Notes under the pieces: model-generated
What the model was told of the DNA's origin: nothing
What the model saw: the letters and a program-made list of their open reading frames with translations, nothing else
The model's database searches: none
Assembly (NCBI RefSeq): GCF_004342905.1
Contig: NZ_SMAN01000003.1
Coordinates: 124,001 to 188,000, forward strand
Direction of reading: 5' to 3'
Origin: Melghiribacillus thermohalophilus
GTDB lineage: Bacteria; Bacillota; Bacilli; Bacillales; Alkalibacillaceae
Length of the DNA stretch: 64,000 bases
Program-made: the position numbers and the translations under genes
Shown here: one piece after another, positions 46,393 to 55,575 of the stretch
Position numbering within the stretch: position 1 is the first letter of the stretch
Layout of the letters: each line of letters starts with the position of its first letter

Positions 46393-46408
46393 CAATTTGT
46401 CCTCCCGT

Positions 46409-46446
46409 TATAAAAATAGTGAGGACAGTTTCATCACCGCCTCACT
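46409..46446 (-). terminator. Terminator hairpin in the lysA leader, end of spoVA operon
   Basis: AGTGAGG (46418-46424) with CCTCACT (46440-46446), loop of 15 nt, followed on the minus strand by UAUUUUUAUAA and then directly by the lysA SD. Confidence 0.6.
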
Positions 46447-46474
46447 AACTTTTGCACCCTAATGTATTAAAAAT

Positions 46475-46503
46475 AATTTACCACATGAATGTAAAGGATT
46501 CAA
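46475..46503 (-). promoter_or_regulatory. Possible SigA promoter of lysA
   Basis: Minus strand TTGAAT (46498-46503), 17-bp spacer, TAAATT (46475-46480), so its transcript would include the leader hairpin. Confidence 0.35.
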
Positions 46504-46510
46504 TACATTT

Positions 46511-47983
46511 TTACTCGGGTTGGCGCTTAACATTTTGTGGATGGACGATTTCAGGCCTGTGTTTGCCAAGGGGGACAGATACCCGGAATAAAATCTGGGA
46601 TAGCGCTTTTCCGTTAAACGGGAGGAACGGCCACAAATAAGGGGTGTTTAACGAATGAATCCTGGCTAAAAGCAAAATGTACAATGTTACCCCAATGACA
46701 AATCCTTCTATACCGAAGAATGCCGTAACGATCAACAGAGCAATTCGTGCGATTTTGTTGGCGACACTCAGTTCATAGCTCGGTGTGGCAAATGCTCCAA
46801 TGGCACTGATGGATACATACAAAATGACCTCCGGCATAAATAGCCCGACCTGGATGGCGATTTCACCGATCAAAACAGCCGCAATGAGGCCCATGGCTGT
46901 CGATAATGGGGTCGGGGTATGAATGGCCGCCATTCTCAAAAACTCAATTCCGATATCTCCCAAAATGAGCTGTAATACAATTGGAATGTTTCCTTCCTCA
47001 TTGGGTCCGATAAAATCCATTCCTTCCGGTAACAATTCGGGATGGGTTACAAACAATAGCCATAAAGGCAATAAAAAGATGGAAGTCAAAATCCCAAGGA
47101 AGCGAACCCAGCGAACAAAAGATCCGACAGCAGGTGACTGCCTGTATTCTTCTGCATGCTGGACGTGATGAAAGAAAGTCGTAGGTGTTATGATCATACT
47201 CGGAGACGTATCAACGATAATGACGACATGCCCTTCAAACAGATGTGCTGAAGCGACGTCAGGCCGTTCGGTATAGCGTACAAGCGGGTAAGGATTAAAC
47301 CCCTGTTTTACTAAAAACTCCTCAATCGTTTTATCAGCCATGGACAATCCGTCAATTTCTATACTTTCGATTTCCTGTTTTACGAGATCAATTAGCCCCG
47401 GATCTGCCACATCCTGAAGATAAGCAATACAAATATCTGTTTTGGAGCGCTCCCCCACTTTCAGAATTTCAAAACGCAAACGCTCATCCCGAATACGTCT
47501 GCGGGTTAAAGCTGTATTTTGTATAATATTTTCTGTATACCCATCTCTTGAGCCACGCACGACCCGTTCGGTATCGGGTTCTTCGGGACTTCTGCCTGGA
47601 TATTTGCGAACATCAATAACAAAGGCTTCGTTCTCACCATCGATAAATATGACAATCAGTCCGGATAAGAGCTGATCAACCGCTTCATCCATGGTTCTAA
47701 TTGTTTCCACCTGCTGATGGACTAGACGATTGAAAATGATTTCTTTGAGCTTTGCACGATTTGATTCATTATCGTTAATTTCCACCAGCTTTTTCATTAA
47801 CTCCATGATAAAGGAGGTATCACATAAGCCAGTTAAATAATAAAGCTGAACATCTTTTTTTAAAATTTTCATCTGGCGAAAACCGAGATCAAATGAAGTG
47901 CCCACACCTACTCTTTCTTTCATGTAGGCTTCATTATCTTTTATTTTTGAAGATATGTGGGTCTGCTGAGGGTTTTTCATCAT
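46511..47983 (-). CDS. spoVAF: Stage V sporulation protein AF
   Basis: A 490-residue GerA-type A-subunit homologue in the spore inner membrane, associated with the SpoVA channel and germination. Soluble N-terminal two thirds (VVRGSRDGYTENI), then about five TM helices from residue 280 with PTPLSTAMGLIAA. ATG 47983 lies near SD AAAGGA; a TTG one codon earlier is possible. The open frame extends to 48016, overlapping spoVAEB. Confidence 0.95.
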   Translation of the reverse strand: MMKNPQQTHISSKIKDNEAYMKERVGVGTSFDLGFRQMKILKKDVQLYYLTGLCDTSFIMELMKKLVEINDNESNRAKLKEIIFNRLVHQQVETIRTMDEAVDQLLSGLIVIFIDGENEAFVIDVRKYPGRSPEEPDTERVVRGSRDGYTENIIQNTALTRRRIRDERLRFEILKVGERSKTDICIAYLQDVADPGLIDLVKQEIESIEIDGLSMADKTIEEFLVKQGFNPYPLVRYTERPDVASAHLFEGHVVIIVDTSPSMIITPTTFFHHVQHAEEYRQSPAVGSFVRWVRFLGILTSIFLLPLWLLFVTHPELLPEGMDFIGPNEEGNIPIVLQLILGDIGIEFLRMAAIHTPTPLSTAMGLIAAVLIGEIAIQVGLFMPEVILYVSISAIGAFATPSYELSVANKIARIALLIVTAFFGIEGFVIGVTLYILLLARIHSLNTPYLWPFLPFNGKALSQILFRVSVPLGKHRPEIVHPQNVKRQPE

Positions 47984-48012
47984 CAACGTCCGTTCCTTTC
48001 TATCGTTTATCC

Positions 48013-48363
48013 TCATCCCCTTGGTTTAAATATAACCGCTACGATAAAACCAAATAAAATCGCCGATGCAATACCAGCAGATGTCATTTGAAATATTCCG
48101 ATCGCAATGCCAAGGAAGCCGTGCTCCTCTGCCTGAGTCATTGCCCCATGAAGCAAAGAATGGCCAAAACTGGTTATAGGTACTATGGCACCGGCACCAG
48201 CAAACTGAATGAATTGATCATAAAGGTCAAATCCATCTAGAACAGCTCCTGTTACGACAAACATGGACATAATATGTCCGGGGGTCAGCTTTGTCAGGTC
48301 AAAGAGCAATTGACCGATGACACAAATTCCTCCTCCAATGACAAAAGCCCATACATAGTCCAT
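48013..48363 (-). CDS. spoVAEB: Stage V sporulation protein AEb
   Basis: A 116-residue membrane protein of the SpoVAC/SpoVAEb family ([38 protein letters not shown]), part of the channel that moves dipicolinic acid. Its start overlaps the spoVAD stop by one base. In B. subtilis the next gene is spoVAEA; here spoVAF follows at once. Confidence 0.95.
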   Translation of the reverse strand: MDYVWAFVIGGGICVIGQLLFDLTKLTPGHIMSMFVVTGAVLDGFDLYDQFIQFAGAGAIVPITSFGHSLLHGAMTQAEEHGFLGIAIGIFQMTSAGIASAILFGFIVAVIFKPRG

Positions 48364-49379
48364 TATTCACTCATCTCCTCTCGCATAAACACAACTCCAT
48401 GGGCGATCGTTGGTATAGTTTCGTTTTGCTGAATCATTACAGGACTCATCAAAGCACCGGTAGCTACTATAAACACTCTGTTAAACATTCCTTTTCGGAG
48501 TTGATTAAACACATAACCATAAGTGACGAGGCTGGAACAGGCACATCCGCTTCCTCCCGCCAAAACAGGCTGTTCGCTATTATAAATCATCGACCCTGAG
48601 TCATTATGAATGTCTTCTACATGAAAGCCGTCTTCCTTTAACATATCTTTTAATATGGGGCTTCCAACTGCCGATAAGTCACCGGTTAAAATCAAGTCAT
48701 AATCCTCAGGGGTTCTGCCCAGATCCTGAAAATGGGTCTTAATGGTATCATAGGCAGCCGGAGCCATGGCTGAACCCAGGTCAAAAGGATCTCCAATCTG
48801 ATAATCCATTACCTTGCCAATCGTCGCACTTTCAATTCGTATGTCAGATCGATTTCTTGAAATCAGACTAGATCCTGCACCTGTAACTGTAGTCGTTGCC
48901 GTCAACGGCTTCTGTGCACCATATTCAGTCGGGTAACGAAACTGTCGTTCAGCTGTAGCATTATGACTGCTTGTCGCTGCTATGGCATAGTCAGCAAATT
49001 TGGCATCGACCAGTGCACTGGCAACTGCGGTTGTCTCCATTGAAGTGGAACATGCACCAAACATGCATAAATAAGGAATGGGCAATGTGCGTGCTACATA
49101 ATTGGCAGTTACGTTTTGATTAAGCAAATCACCACTTAAAAACAAATCGACCTGATCTTTTGTCACCTTCGCTTTTTGCAAACAGACGTCAATGGAATGC
49201 TGAAGCAATTTCCTCTCTGCCAGTTCCCAGTTTTTTTCTCCGCAGTACAAGTCATCATATGAGTAATCAAATGTATGTCCTAGCGGCCCGTCCTTTTCTC
49301 TGGGACCAGATATCGTTGAGGCACCATTCACATAAATCTTATTTTCAAACAGCCACGTTTGTGTTCCCATTTTTCGCAT
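48363..49379 (-). CDS. spoVAD: Stage V sporulation protein AD
   Basis: A 338-residue thiolase-fold protein that binds dipicolinic acid in the SpoVA complex. Fold markers: [13 protein letters not shown] with the thiolase-like cysteine, the [13 protein letters not shown] glycine-rich loop, and [11 protein letters not shown] 49379 lies about ten bases after GGGGGT; ATG 49370 is an alternative. Confidence 0.97.
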   Translation of the reverse strand: MRKMGTQTWLFENKIYVNGASTISGPREKDGPLGHTFDYSYDDLYCGEKNWELAERKLLQHSIDVCLQKAKVTKDQVDLFLSGDLLNQNVTANYVARTLPIPYLCMFGACSTSMETTAVASALVDAKFADYAIAATSSHNATAERQFRYPTEYGAQKPLTATTTVTGAGSSLISRNRSDIRIESATIGKVMDYQIGDPFDLGSAMAPAAYDTIKTHFQDLGRTPEDYDLILTGDLSAVGSPILKDMLKEDGFHVEDIHNDSGSMIYNSEQPVLAGGSGCACSSLVTYGYVFNQLRKGMFNRVFIVATGALMSPVMIQQNETIPTIAHGVVFMREEMSE

Positions 49380-49394
49380 TTTTGTAAAGACCCC

Positions 49395-49850
49395 CTACAT
49401 GAGTTGCTGGATCAGATAGCGTATGACCCCAACAATATAGGCTGAAACAACCCCAAAGACAATAACAGGACCAGCCAGTTTAAACATGTTGGATGCTACT
49501 CCTAAAACCAGTCCTTCACTTTTATGTTCTAAAGCTGCACTCGTAATGGTGTTCGCAAAACCAGTTACAGGAACTGCTGAACCTGCCCCTGCAAATTGCC
49601 CGAGTTTGTCATAGACACCAAAACCCGTTAAGATGGCAGAAATTAAAATGAGGGTTGTCAATGTAGGATTGCCTGCCTCTTTTTCAGTAAAATCGAAAAC
49701 AGTGGAATATAATTGGATCAGCCCCTGACCTATGACACAAATCAAGCCGCCGACGAAAAAGGCCTTCAGACAATTGAGAAATACATTCGGTCTGGGCTGA
49801 TAAGTCTTTGCTGTATCTTTATAGTTATTTGGGTGGAATTGCTTGCTCAT
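49395..49850 (-). CDS. spoVAC: Stage V sporulation protein AC
   Basis: A 151-residue membrane protein, mechanosensitive part of the DPA channel. Signature FFVGGLICVIGQGLIQLY and KLGQFAGAGSAVPVTGFAN, homologous to SpoVAEb. ATG 49850 with SD GGGAGTGA. In the SigG spoVA operon. Confidence 0.97.
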   Translation of the reverse strand: MSKQFHPNNYKDTAKTYQPRPNVFLNCLKAFFVGGLICVIGQGLIQLYSTVFDFTEKEAGNPTLTTLILISAILTGFGVYDKLGQFAGAGSAVPVTGFANTITSAALEHKSEGLVLGVASNMFKLAGPVIVFGVVSAYIVGVIRYLIQQLM

Positions 49851-49863
49851 CTGTCATCACTCC

Positions 49864-50286
49864 CTAAATTCTCACAAAGAACACCCACTGAAAAAGCGAT
49901 CCAAATATTTTTCCCAGAACAAGAGCCATTAACAACCAGATCAGCTTACTCTCGACACCAATCCGTTTCGTTAAAATGGGAAATACGTTCAGCACTTCTG
50001 TTAATGCAGCAGCAAGCATGCCGACAAATACCCCGTGTAAAAGTCCCCAGAAAATCAGAAAGACTTTTGGCATGCTAAAATGAATGGCTTCAAAGGAAAG
50101 AATGGTTCCAAACAGAGCACCCAGTATAACACTTCCCTCAAAGAGACGAATATATTTTCTGGTTTTGCTTAATTGTATTAATCTTGGGATAATGCCAAGG
50201 ACTGTTAAGAATGCGACAAATCCTGCTCCCACAGCCAGTCCTCCGGCAAGGCCTATCATGAATTGGAGCAAATTATGGATGATCAT
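49864..50286 (-). CDS. spoVAB: Stage V sporulation protein AB
   Basis: A 140-residue protein with about four TM helices (GLAGGLAVGAGFVAFLTVLG first), required for DPA uptake. It starts inside the end of spoVAA with a 14-base overlap. Confidence 0.95.
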   Translation of the reverse strand: MIIHNLLQFMIGLAGGLAVGAGFVAFLTVLGIIPRLIQLSKTRKYIRLFEGSVILGALFGTILSFEAIHFSMPKVFLIFWGLLHGVFVGMLAAALTEVLNVFPILTKRIGVESKLIWLLMALVLGKIFGSLFQWVFFVRI

Positions 50287-50890
50287 CTTTGTGGCCCACT
50301 TTATTTTCTTTCATGATTACGTATTGATTGAGATCCTGTTCATAATTAAACATTTCTACTTCCAGGGGACTTGGTTCTTCATTAAACCGTTTTTTAAATA
50401 CATGGTTAAAAAACAGAATCATCCCCAGACCTAACCCAATAGAATAAGGGATTTGAATCCAGAGAGGGAATTTTTGCTGTTCACCTGTTAGCATGTAATG
50501 AAGTTTTTGCTGAACTTCCTGCATACTTACATCATAGTGAAAATTCATGATGGCCATGCCCGAACCTACGAACAAAAGAATCCAGATACCGGTTACTGCT
50601 AGCAGGTTTGGCTGCCTCTTCCTCCGTTCGATCTCTACGATCGTCTGATTTGGACCGACAGGCTGAAACTCGATGTTTGGAAACTGTTCATGAAGCTCCG
50701 TGATTACTGTAAAAATATCCATGACAATATATTTTTGATCACTCGATTTAAGTTGATAAATAAATGTATGTTTTAGTCTGGGAATAAATTTCGAATTACC
50801 TGTAATGTAGGCAATATCTTTCAGCATAAGCTTTTGTTTTTCCGTTGCCTTTATATAGTTTTTCAAACGAATGTAAACCACATCCCCCAT
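50273..50890 (-). CDS. spoVAA: Stage V sporulation protein AA
   Basis: A 205-residue first gene of the spoVA operon: soluble N-terminal domain (VYIRLKNYIKATEKQKLML) and two TM helices (about 100-120 and 150-172). ATG 50890 has SD GGAGGG seven bases upstream; the ATG two codons earlier lies on the SD. Confidence 0.95.
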   Translation of the reverse strand: MGDVVYIRLKNYIKATEKQKLMLKDIAYITGNSKFIPRLKHTFIYQLKSSDQKYIVMDIFTVITELHEQFPNIEFQPVGPNQTIVEIERRKRQPNLLAVTGIWILLFVGSGMAIMNFHYDVSMQEVQQKLHYMLTGEQQKFPLWIQIPYSIGLGLGMILFFNHVFKKRFNEEPSPLEVEMFNYEQDLNQYVIMKENKVGHKDDHP

Positions 50891-50917
50891 TGCCATTCCC
50901 TCCCGGCCATTTGTTCA

Positions 50918-50948
50918 TATTATGTGTAGCGACCGATTGGTTCATTCA
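50918..50948 (-). promoter_or_regulatory. SigG-type promoter of the spoVA operon
   Basis: Minus strand TGAATG (50943-50948), 18-bp spacer, CATAATA (50918-50924), close to TGAATA-N18-CATACTA. SigG control of spoVA is known. Confidence 0.6.
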
Positions 50949-51052
50949 GTTATTCAGTATGGAAATTAAATGGAATGGAGGATAAAAACTAATATAGAAA
51001 CTGAGCAAACCTTTTGTTACCCTAAGCCAGTTGAAAGGTTCCAATCATATCA

Positions 51053-51223
51053 TCACAGACCAATCATGACTTTGATTAATTCGTTTTGCTCATCCCAAAG
51101 CGGATGAAAATACTTAGAAAAAACCGATCCCTTCCTTCTGTTATTTATAGGAAGTATTTTTGATGCCGCTGCCCTGATCACAAGGAATTCTTTCCGCGAT
51201 AACCCTCTTACAACGTCATTGGT
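51053..51223 (-). pseudogene. Possible PAS/PAC-domain remnant without start codon
   Basis: An open frame of 56 codons, with no good start or SD, lies between the sigF terminator and the spoVA promoter. Its end (RRKGSVFSKYFHPLWDEQ, then NELIKVM) looks by eye like the PAC half of a PAS domain. It may be chance coding; the rest of 50949-51245 shows nothing. Confidence 0.2.
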
Positions 51224-51245
51224 TTAAAAAACAGGATTTGCCAGA

Positions 51246-51279
51246 TAAAAAAACCGGTCATGGGTTTCATCATGACCGG
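51246..51279 (-). terminator. Terminator after sigF
   Basis: Perfect stem CCGGTCATG (51254-51262) with CATGACCGG (51271-51279) and a U tract on the minus strand. Confidence 0.85.
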
Positions 51280-51287
51280 ACAAGGAT

Positions 51288-52043
51288 CTATGTTTTCAGT
51301 TCGTTTTTAATCTGGGTTAAAATTTTTTTTTCAAGCCGCGATACCTGAACCTGTGAAATATTTAAACGCTCCGCTACTTCTGTTTGGGTCTTATCTTTAA
51401 AATAACGCAAATAAATAATCAGACGATCCCGTTCATCAAGCTGGCGAATGACTTCTTTTAAGGCAATCTTATCGAACCATTTGCCGTCTTCATCTGCAAT
51501 CTGATCTAACAAAGTAATCGGGTCTCCGTCATTTTCATAAACCGTTTCATGGATGGAATGGGGTGACTTAGAAGCTTCCTGTGCAAATACGATATCTTCC
51601 GGTGATAAATCCATCTCATCTGCCAGCTCTTGAATGGTAGGTGATCTGCCAAACTTTTTCGTCAGCTCGTCTTTCTTTTTTCGGATTTTATTGCCTGTTT
51701 CTTTCAAAGAACGGCTCACTTTTACACTCCCGTCATCACGGATAAATCGCTGGATTTCACCGATAATCATGGGGACAGCATAAGTTGAAAATTTTACATC
51801 ATAGGTTAAATCAAACTTATCAATGGATTTTAAAAGCCCAATACAGCCGATTTGAAACAAATCATCCGCTTCATATCCCCGGTTCATAAAACGCTGAACT
51901 ACGGACCAGACGAGTCTGGTGTTTTTCTCTACCAGCAGGTCTCTAGCTTCTTGATTCCCCTCCTGGCTTTTAGCAATCAGCTTTTTCACCTCATCATCAG
52001 ACAATTGCCCATCCTTTTTTGATTGATTCAGATCTACATCCAT
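51288..52043 (-). CDS. sigF: Sporulation sigma factor SigF
   Basis: First compartment-specific sigma factor, active in the forespore. 251 residues: region 2 (ADDLFQIGCIGLLKSIDKFD), region 3 and region 4 (TQTEVAERLNISQVQVSRLE). ATG 52043 is chosen, with SD AAGGGGA seven bases upstream. Last gene of spoIIAA-AB-sigF. Confidence 0.98.
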   Translation of the reverse strand: MDVDLNQSKKDGQLSDDEVKKLIAKSQEGNQEARDLLVEKNTRLVWSVVQRFMNRGYEADDLFQIGCIGLLKSIDKFDLTYDVKFSTYAVPMIIGEIQRFIRDDGSVKVSRSLKETGNKIRKKKDELTKKFGRSPTIQELADEMDLSPEDIVFAQEASKSPHSIHETVYENDGDPITLLDQIADEDGKWFDKIALKEVIRQLDERDRLIIYLRYFKDKTQTEVAERLNISQVQVSRLEKKILTQIKNELKT

Positions 52044-52055
52044 ACGCAAGTCCCC

Positions 52056-52496
52056 TTAATTACATAAGGTTTCGCTTTTTTTAAAAAATTTCTTCATTTT
52101 GACTGTCGTACCATGACCGGGAGCAGAAGACACCTCAACTTCATCCATGAAATTTTCCATAATCGTAAAGCCCATCCCTGAACGTTCCAGTTCTGGCTTA
52201 GATGTGTATAAAGGCTGACGGGCTTGTTCCACATTTTCCATGCCTACCCCTTCATCGCGAATGTCAATTTCAACAGCCCCATCATGCAGGTAACAATCAA
52301 TATAAACCATTCCATCCCCGTTTTCTCCATATCCATGAATAATGGCATTCGTGACCGCTTCCGAAACAACCGTTTTGATTTCCGTTAACTCATCCATGGT
52401 CGGATCCATCTGGGCAACAAACGCGGCGACAGATACACGTGCAAACGACTCGTTCTCACTTCTGGCCGAGAACTTGAGGTGCATCTCGTTATTCAT
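52056..52496 (-). CDS. spoIIAB: Anti-sigma F factor and kinase SpoIIAB
   Basis: Binds SigF and phosphorylates SpoIIAA. 146 residues, GHKL fold: [23 protein letters not shown] and [12 protein letters not shown] nucleotide-binding motifs. The ATG overlaps the spoIIAA stop by four bases, with SD GGGGGTGG. Confidence 0.98.
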   Translation of the reverse strand: MNNEMHLKFSARSENESFARVSVAAFVAQMDPTMDELTEIKTVVSEAVTNAIIHGYGENGDGMVYIDCYLHDGAVEIDIRDEGVGMENVEQARQPLYTSKPELERSGMGFTIMENFMDEVEVSSAPGHGTTVKMKKFFKKSETLCN

Positions 52497-52846
52497 GATG
52501 CCACCCCCAGACTCATCAAAGCATACTTCTCGTTTTCTTCCAGCCGGATGATTTTAAACATCCCTGCCAGTTCAAAAAGACGCTGAACAGCAGGAGAAAT
52601 GGAGCAGACCACCATTTCACCGCCGATTTGTTTCACTTCTTTGTACCTGCCAAGAATGACTCCCAGGCCAGAGCTATCCATGAAACTTAGCATTTCCAGA
52701 TTAATCACCACATGTTTTATATCCTGATTATGCAGTTGTTCTTTCCACTTGGTTTTTAACTGTTCTGAAGAATGATGATCCAATTCTCCAGACATTCTTA
52801 CAAGAAGAACGTTTTGCTTTTTATCAAACTCAACCGAAAAACTCAA
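52493..52846 (-). CDS. spoIIAA: Anti-anti-sigma factor SpoIIAA
   Basis: Frees SigF by binding SpoIIAB when dephosphorylated. 117-residue STAS protein; the phosphorylated serine is Ser58 in SFMDSSGLG, the same number as in B. subtilis. The TTG at 52846 has SD GGGAGGAG and gives the conserved N-terminus. Confidence 0.97.
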   Translation of the reverse strand: MSFSVEFDKKQNVLLVRMSGELDHHSSEQLKTKWKEQLHNQDIKHVVINLEMLSFMDSSGLGVILGRYKEVKQIGGEMVVCSISPAVQRLFELAGMFKIIRLEENEKYALMSLGVAS

Positions 52847-52885
52847 AACTAGCTCCTCCCTTATGTGTGATATGCTAGTTGAGTT

Positions 52886-52911
52886 TTTCGCTTTTTCACT
52901 GGTTATTTCCT
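52886..52911 (-). promoter_or_regulatory. Possible SigH promoter of spoIIA
   Basis: Minus strand AGGAAAT (52905-52911), 12-bp spacer, AGCGAAA (52886-52892), one base from RNNGAAT. SigH control of spoIIA is known in B. subtilis. Confidence 0.45.
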
Positions 52912-52956
52912 GCCTGCTGACAAAAGTAGTACAGATTCAACTCAGGCTACTATTCT

Positions 52957-54120
52957 TTAAGAATTTTTGACAAATCTTTTCATGCTGCGTTTCATCAAAT
53001 CCCAGACTCCTGCTTTTTCTACGTTTTCATTTATGATCAGGGGGGTTTTCAGTATGACCTTTTCTTTGTTCGAGATCGTTAACATGCCAACCGGTTGCCC
53101 TTTTTTGATGGGAAGGGTTAAATCGCCTTTGTATTCAATGCTCTTTTTCAAGTTATCCATTTTTTCTCCCTTTTTGAGAAGAATGGAGACGTCATCCCGG
53201 GTAACTACATCAATGTTTTCTTTCTTTGCTTTCAAAAGCTTTATCGTATCAACCGTTTCATGCTTCTTATAAATTGGTTTTGCCTCATATTGCTGAAACA
53301 CATAATCAAGCATATTCGTGATATCAGCTGTTCTCTGTTTTGGGGTTTCAGCACCCATGACTACCGCAATTACCCGCATGTTGTCTTTGTGAGCTGTCGC
53401 GGTCAAACAATATTTTGCTTCATCGGTGTAGCCGGTTTTTAGTCCGTCCACCCCTTCATAAAATTTTACGAGTTTATTCGTATTGACCAGCCAGAATTCA
53501 TCATCGGTCCCTTTTCGTAAATAATCGTCATAGATACTGGTATATTTTGTGATTTCATCATACTTGAGCAATTCCTTTGCCATAACAGCCATGTCATAAG
53601 CAGTGCTATAATGCTGTTTGGCCGGGAGTCCTGTAGAATTTTGAAACCGGGTATTTTCCAGTCCTAACTCTTTGGCACGGTCGTTCATCATTTTGACAAA
53701 AGCGTCTTCACTGCCGCCAACCCGTTCCGCCAGGGCGACAGCAGCATCATTTCCGGATGCGACTGCGACAGCTTTTAATAAGTCTTCCACTGACATTTCT
53801 TCTCCGGCCTCTAGATATATTTGAGAACCTCCCATAGATGCAGCGTATTCACTGATTCGAACGGTTTCATCAAGCTCAATGGCCCCCTTTTCCAGTGCTT
53901 CCATGACGAGAAGCATTGTCATAATTTTTGTCATGCTTGCGGGAGGCAATTTTTCATGGGGATTTTTCTGATAAATCACTTCACCTGAATGTTTTTCCAT
54001 TAGAATGGCTGATTTTGAATGCTCAGCCAGTTTTACATCTTCTTCTTCGGCACTGACCGGGATACCAAATAAGGCAAATATAAAGGTGAGTACAAGCAAA
54101 GTGGTTAACCATTTTTTCAT
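52957..54120 (-). CDS. dacF: D-alanyl-D-alanine carboxypeptidase DacF
   Basis: Forespore penicillin-binding protein that trims peptidoglycan stem peptides. 387 residues: signal peptide (about 1-24), SMTK with the catalytic Ser, SGN and KTG motifs, and a PBP5 C-terminal domain with an amphipathic membrane tail. Directly upstream of spoIIAA; shares motifs with dacB but belongs to a separate subfamily. Confidence 0.95.
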   Translation of the reverse strand: MKKWLTTLLVLTFIFALFGIPVSAEEEDVKLAEHSKSAILMEKHSGEVIYQKNPHEKLPPASMTKIMTMLLVMEALEKGAIELDETVRISEYAASMGGSQIYLEAGEEMSVEDLLKAVAVASGNDAAVALAERVGGSEDAFVKMMNDRAKELGLENTRFQNSTGLPAKQHYSTAYDMAVMAKELLKYDEITKYTSIYDDYLRKGTDDEFWLVNTNKLVKFYEGVDGLKTGYTDEAKYCLTATAHKDNMRVIAVVMGAETPKQRTADITNMLDYVFQQYEAKPIYKKHETVDTIKLLKAKKENIDVVTRDDVSILLKKGEKMDNLKKSIEYKGDLTLPIKKGQPVGMLTISNKEKVILKTPLIINENVEKAGVWDLMKRSMKRFVKNS

Positions 54121-54147
54121 AGTCTTCCCTCCATTCCTGATGTTTCA

Positions 54148-54178
54148 TATTTTTTCCATGTTCAGCTTCTTTTATAAC
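54148..54178 (-). promoter_or_regulatory. SigF-type promoter of dacF
   Basis: Minus strand GTTATA (54173-54178), 15-bp spacer, GGAAAAAATA (54148-54157), which fits GGNNANAHTR fully. Confidence 0.6.
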
Positions 54179-54186
54179 TTTTTGCC

Positions 54187-54214
54187 AAAAAAAAATCCTG
54201 ACTGATGTCAGGAT
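54187..54214 (-). terminator. Terminator after pdp
   Basis: Stem ATCCTGA (54195-54201) with TCAGGAT (54208-54214), then nine U on the minus strand. Confidence 0.8.
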
Positions 54215-54244
54215 CAAGAAAATGTTTGATAATGGTTTGCACAA

Positions 54245-55546
54245 TTAGTAAACAATATCATAGATTAGTACCGGAATTTCCGGTTGTTCCGTTTGTATAC
54301 GGATACTCTCGTCCAGTTTTGCCTCTACTTCCTGTACTTCTTTTTGATTGGCATGAATGGTTAAAATTCGTTCGCCTTTCTGAACGAATTCTCCAACCTT
54401 TTTATGGAGGACAATGCCAACGGATAAATCAATCGCTGATTCTTTCGTTGTTCTGCCGGCACCTAGAAGCATGGCGGAAGTTCCAATTTCATCTGCGGTT
54501 ATTTCGGCAATATATCCGGACTTTTTCGCCATGTAAGGCAATTGATATTTTGCTTCGGGAAGCAGGGATTGATCTTCAGTGACCCGTGGATCACCGCCCT
54601 GGGCCTGAACAAACTTGCGGAAAACTTCAAGGGCTTTTCCATTTTCAATGTTTTCCTGCAATTTCTTTTTTCCTTCTTCAGGAGTGGAAGCCTTACCTGC
54701 CAGTACAACCATATGGCTCCCCAGAACGAGAGATAATTCGGTTAAATCTTCCGGGCCTTTTCCTTGTAAAGTATCAATCGCTTCTTTTACTTCAAGGGCA
54801 TTTCCAATCGCTCTTCCTAAAGGCTGATTCATATCACTAATCACGGCGATGGTTTCCCTGCCGGCTCCTTTGCCAATGGAAACCATTGCACGGGCAAGTT
54901 TGACGGCTTCTTCTTTCGTTTTCATAAATGCACCTGATCCAGTCTTTACATCCAGCACGATAGCATCTGCACCCGCAGCCAGCTTTTTGCTCATAATGGA
55001 GCTTGCAATCAGAGGAATAGAGCTGATGGTAGCTGTGACGTCACGCAGGCTATATAATTTTTTATCAGCAGGTGTCAGGTTACCTGATTGCCCCACCACT
55101 GCAAGCTTATTTTCGTTCACAAGTCGAACAAACTCGTCCTGATCCACTTCTACAGAAAAACCAGGAATGGATTCCAGTTTATCAATCGTTCCACCTGTGT
55201 GTCCAAGTCCTCTTCCGCTCATCTTGGCAAAAGGAACACCCACCGATGCCACCAGAGGTGCGAGGACGAGGGTCGTGGTGTCTCCAACTCCACCGGTAGA
55301 ATGTTTATCAACCTTTACTCCTTCAATCCGGGAAAGATCAATGACATCCCCTGAATGAGCCATGGCCATTGTAAGATAAACTCTTTCCTCTTCGGTCATT
55401 CCTTGAAAATAGATGGCCATGCAGAGAGCACTTGCCTGGTAATCAGGGATTAGGCCTTCTGTATACCCTTGAACAAAAAAATCAATTTCTTTTTTTGTTA
55501 AAGAATAGCCATCCCTTTTTTTCTCGATAATATCATACATTCTCAA
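54245..55546 (-). CDS. pdp: Pyrimidine-nucleoside phosphorylase
   Basis: Phosphorolysis of uridine, deoxyuridine and thymidine. 433 residues with the thymidine phosphorylase signature [17 protein letters not shown] and [11 protein letters not shown]. The TTG at 55546 (SD GGAGGTG, seven bases) gives MRMYDII, matching the B. subtilis start; ATG 55540 would be 13 bases away. Third gene of drm-punA-pdp. Confidence 0.96.
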   Translation of the reverse strand: MRMYDIIEKKRDGYSLTKKEIDFFVQGYTEGLIPDYQASALCMAIYFQGMTEEERVYLTMAMAHSGDVIDLSRIEGVKVDKHSTGGVGDTTTLVLAPLVASVGVPFAKMSGRGLGHTGGTIDKLESIPGFSVEVDQDEFVRLVNENKLAVVGQSGNLTPADKKLYSLRDVTATISSIPLIASSIMSKKLAAGADAIVLDVKTGSGAFMKTKEEAVKLARAMVSIGKGAGRETIAVISDMNQPLGRAIGNALEVKEAIDTLQGKGPEDLTELSLVLGSHMVVLAGKASTPEEGKKKLQENIENGKALEVFRKFVQAQGGDPRVTEDQSLLPEAKYQLPYMAKKSGYIAEITADEIGTSAMLLGAGRTTKESAIDLSVGIVLHKKVGEFVQKGERILTIHANQKEVQEVEAKLDESIRIQTEQPEIPVLIYDIVY

Positions 55547-55575
55547 TTCAACTCACCTCCCTACTTTCTGTCAAA

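Noticed and set aside
46393-46510. Lysine riboswitch in the lysA leader
   Set aside because: The leader is only about 110 nt and has a simple hairpin; the multi-helix L-box fold does not fit.
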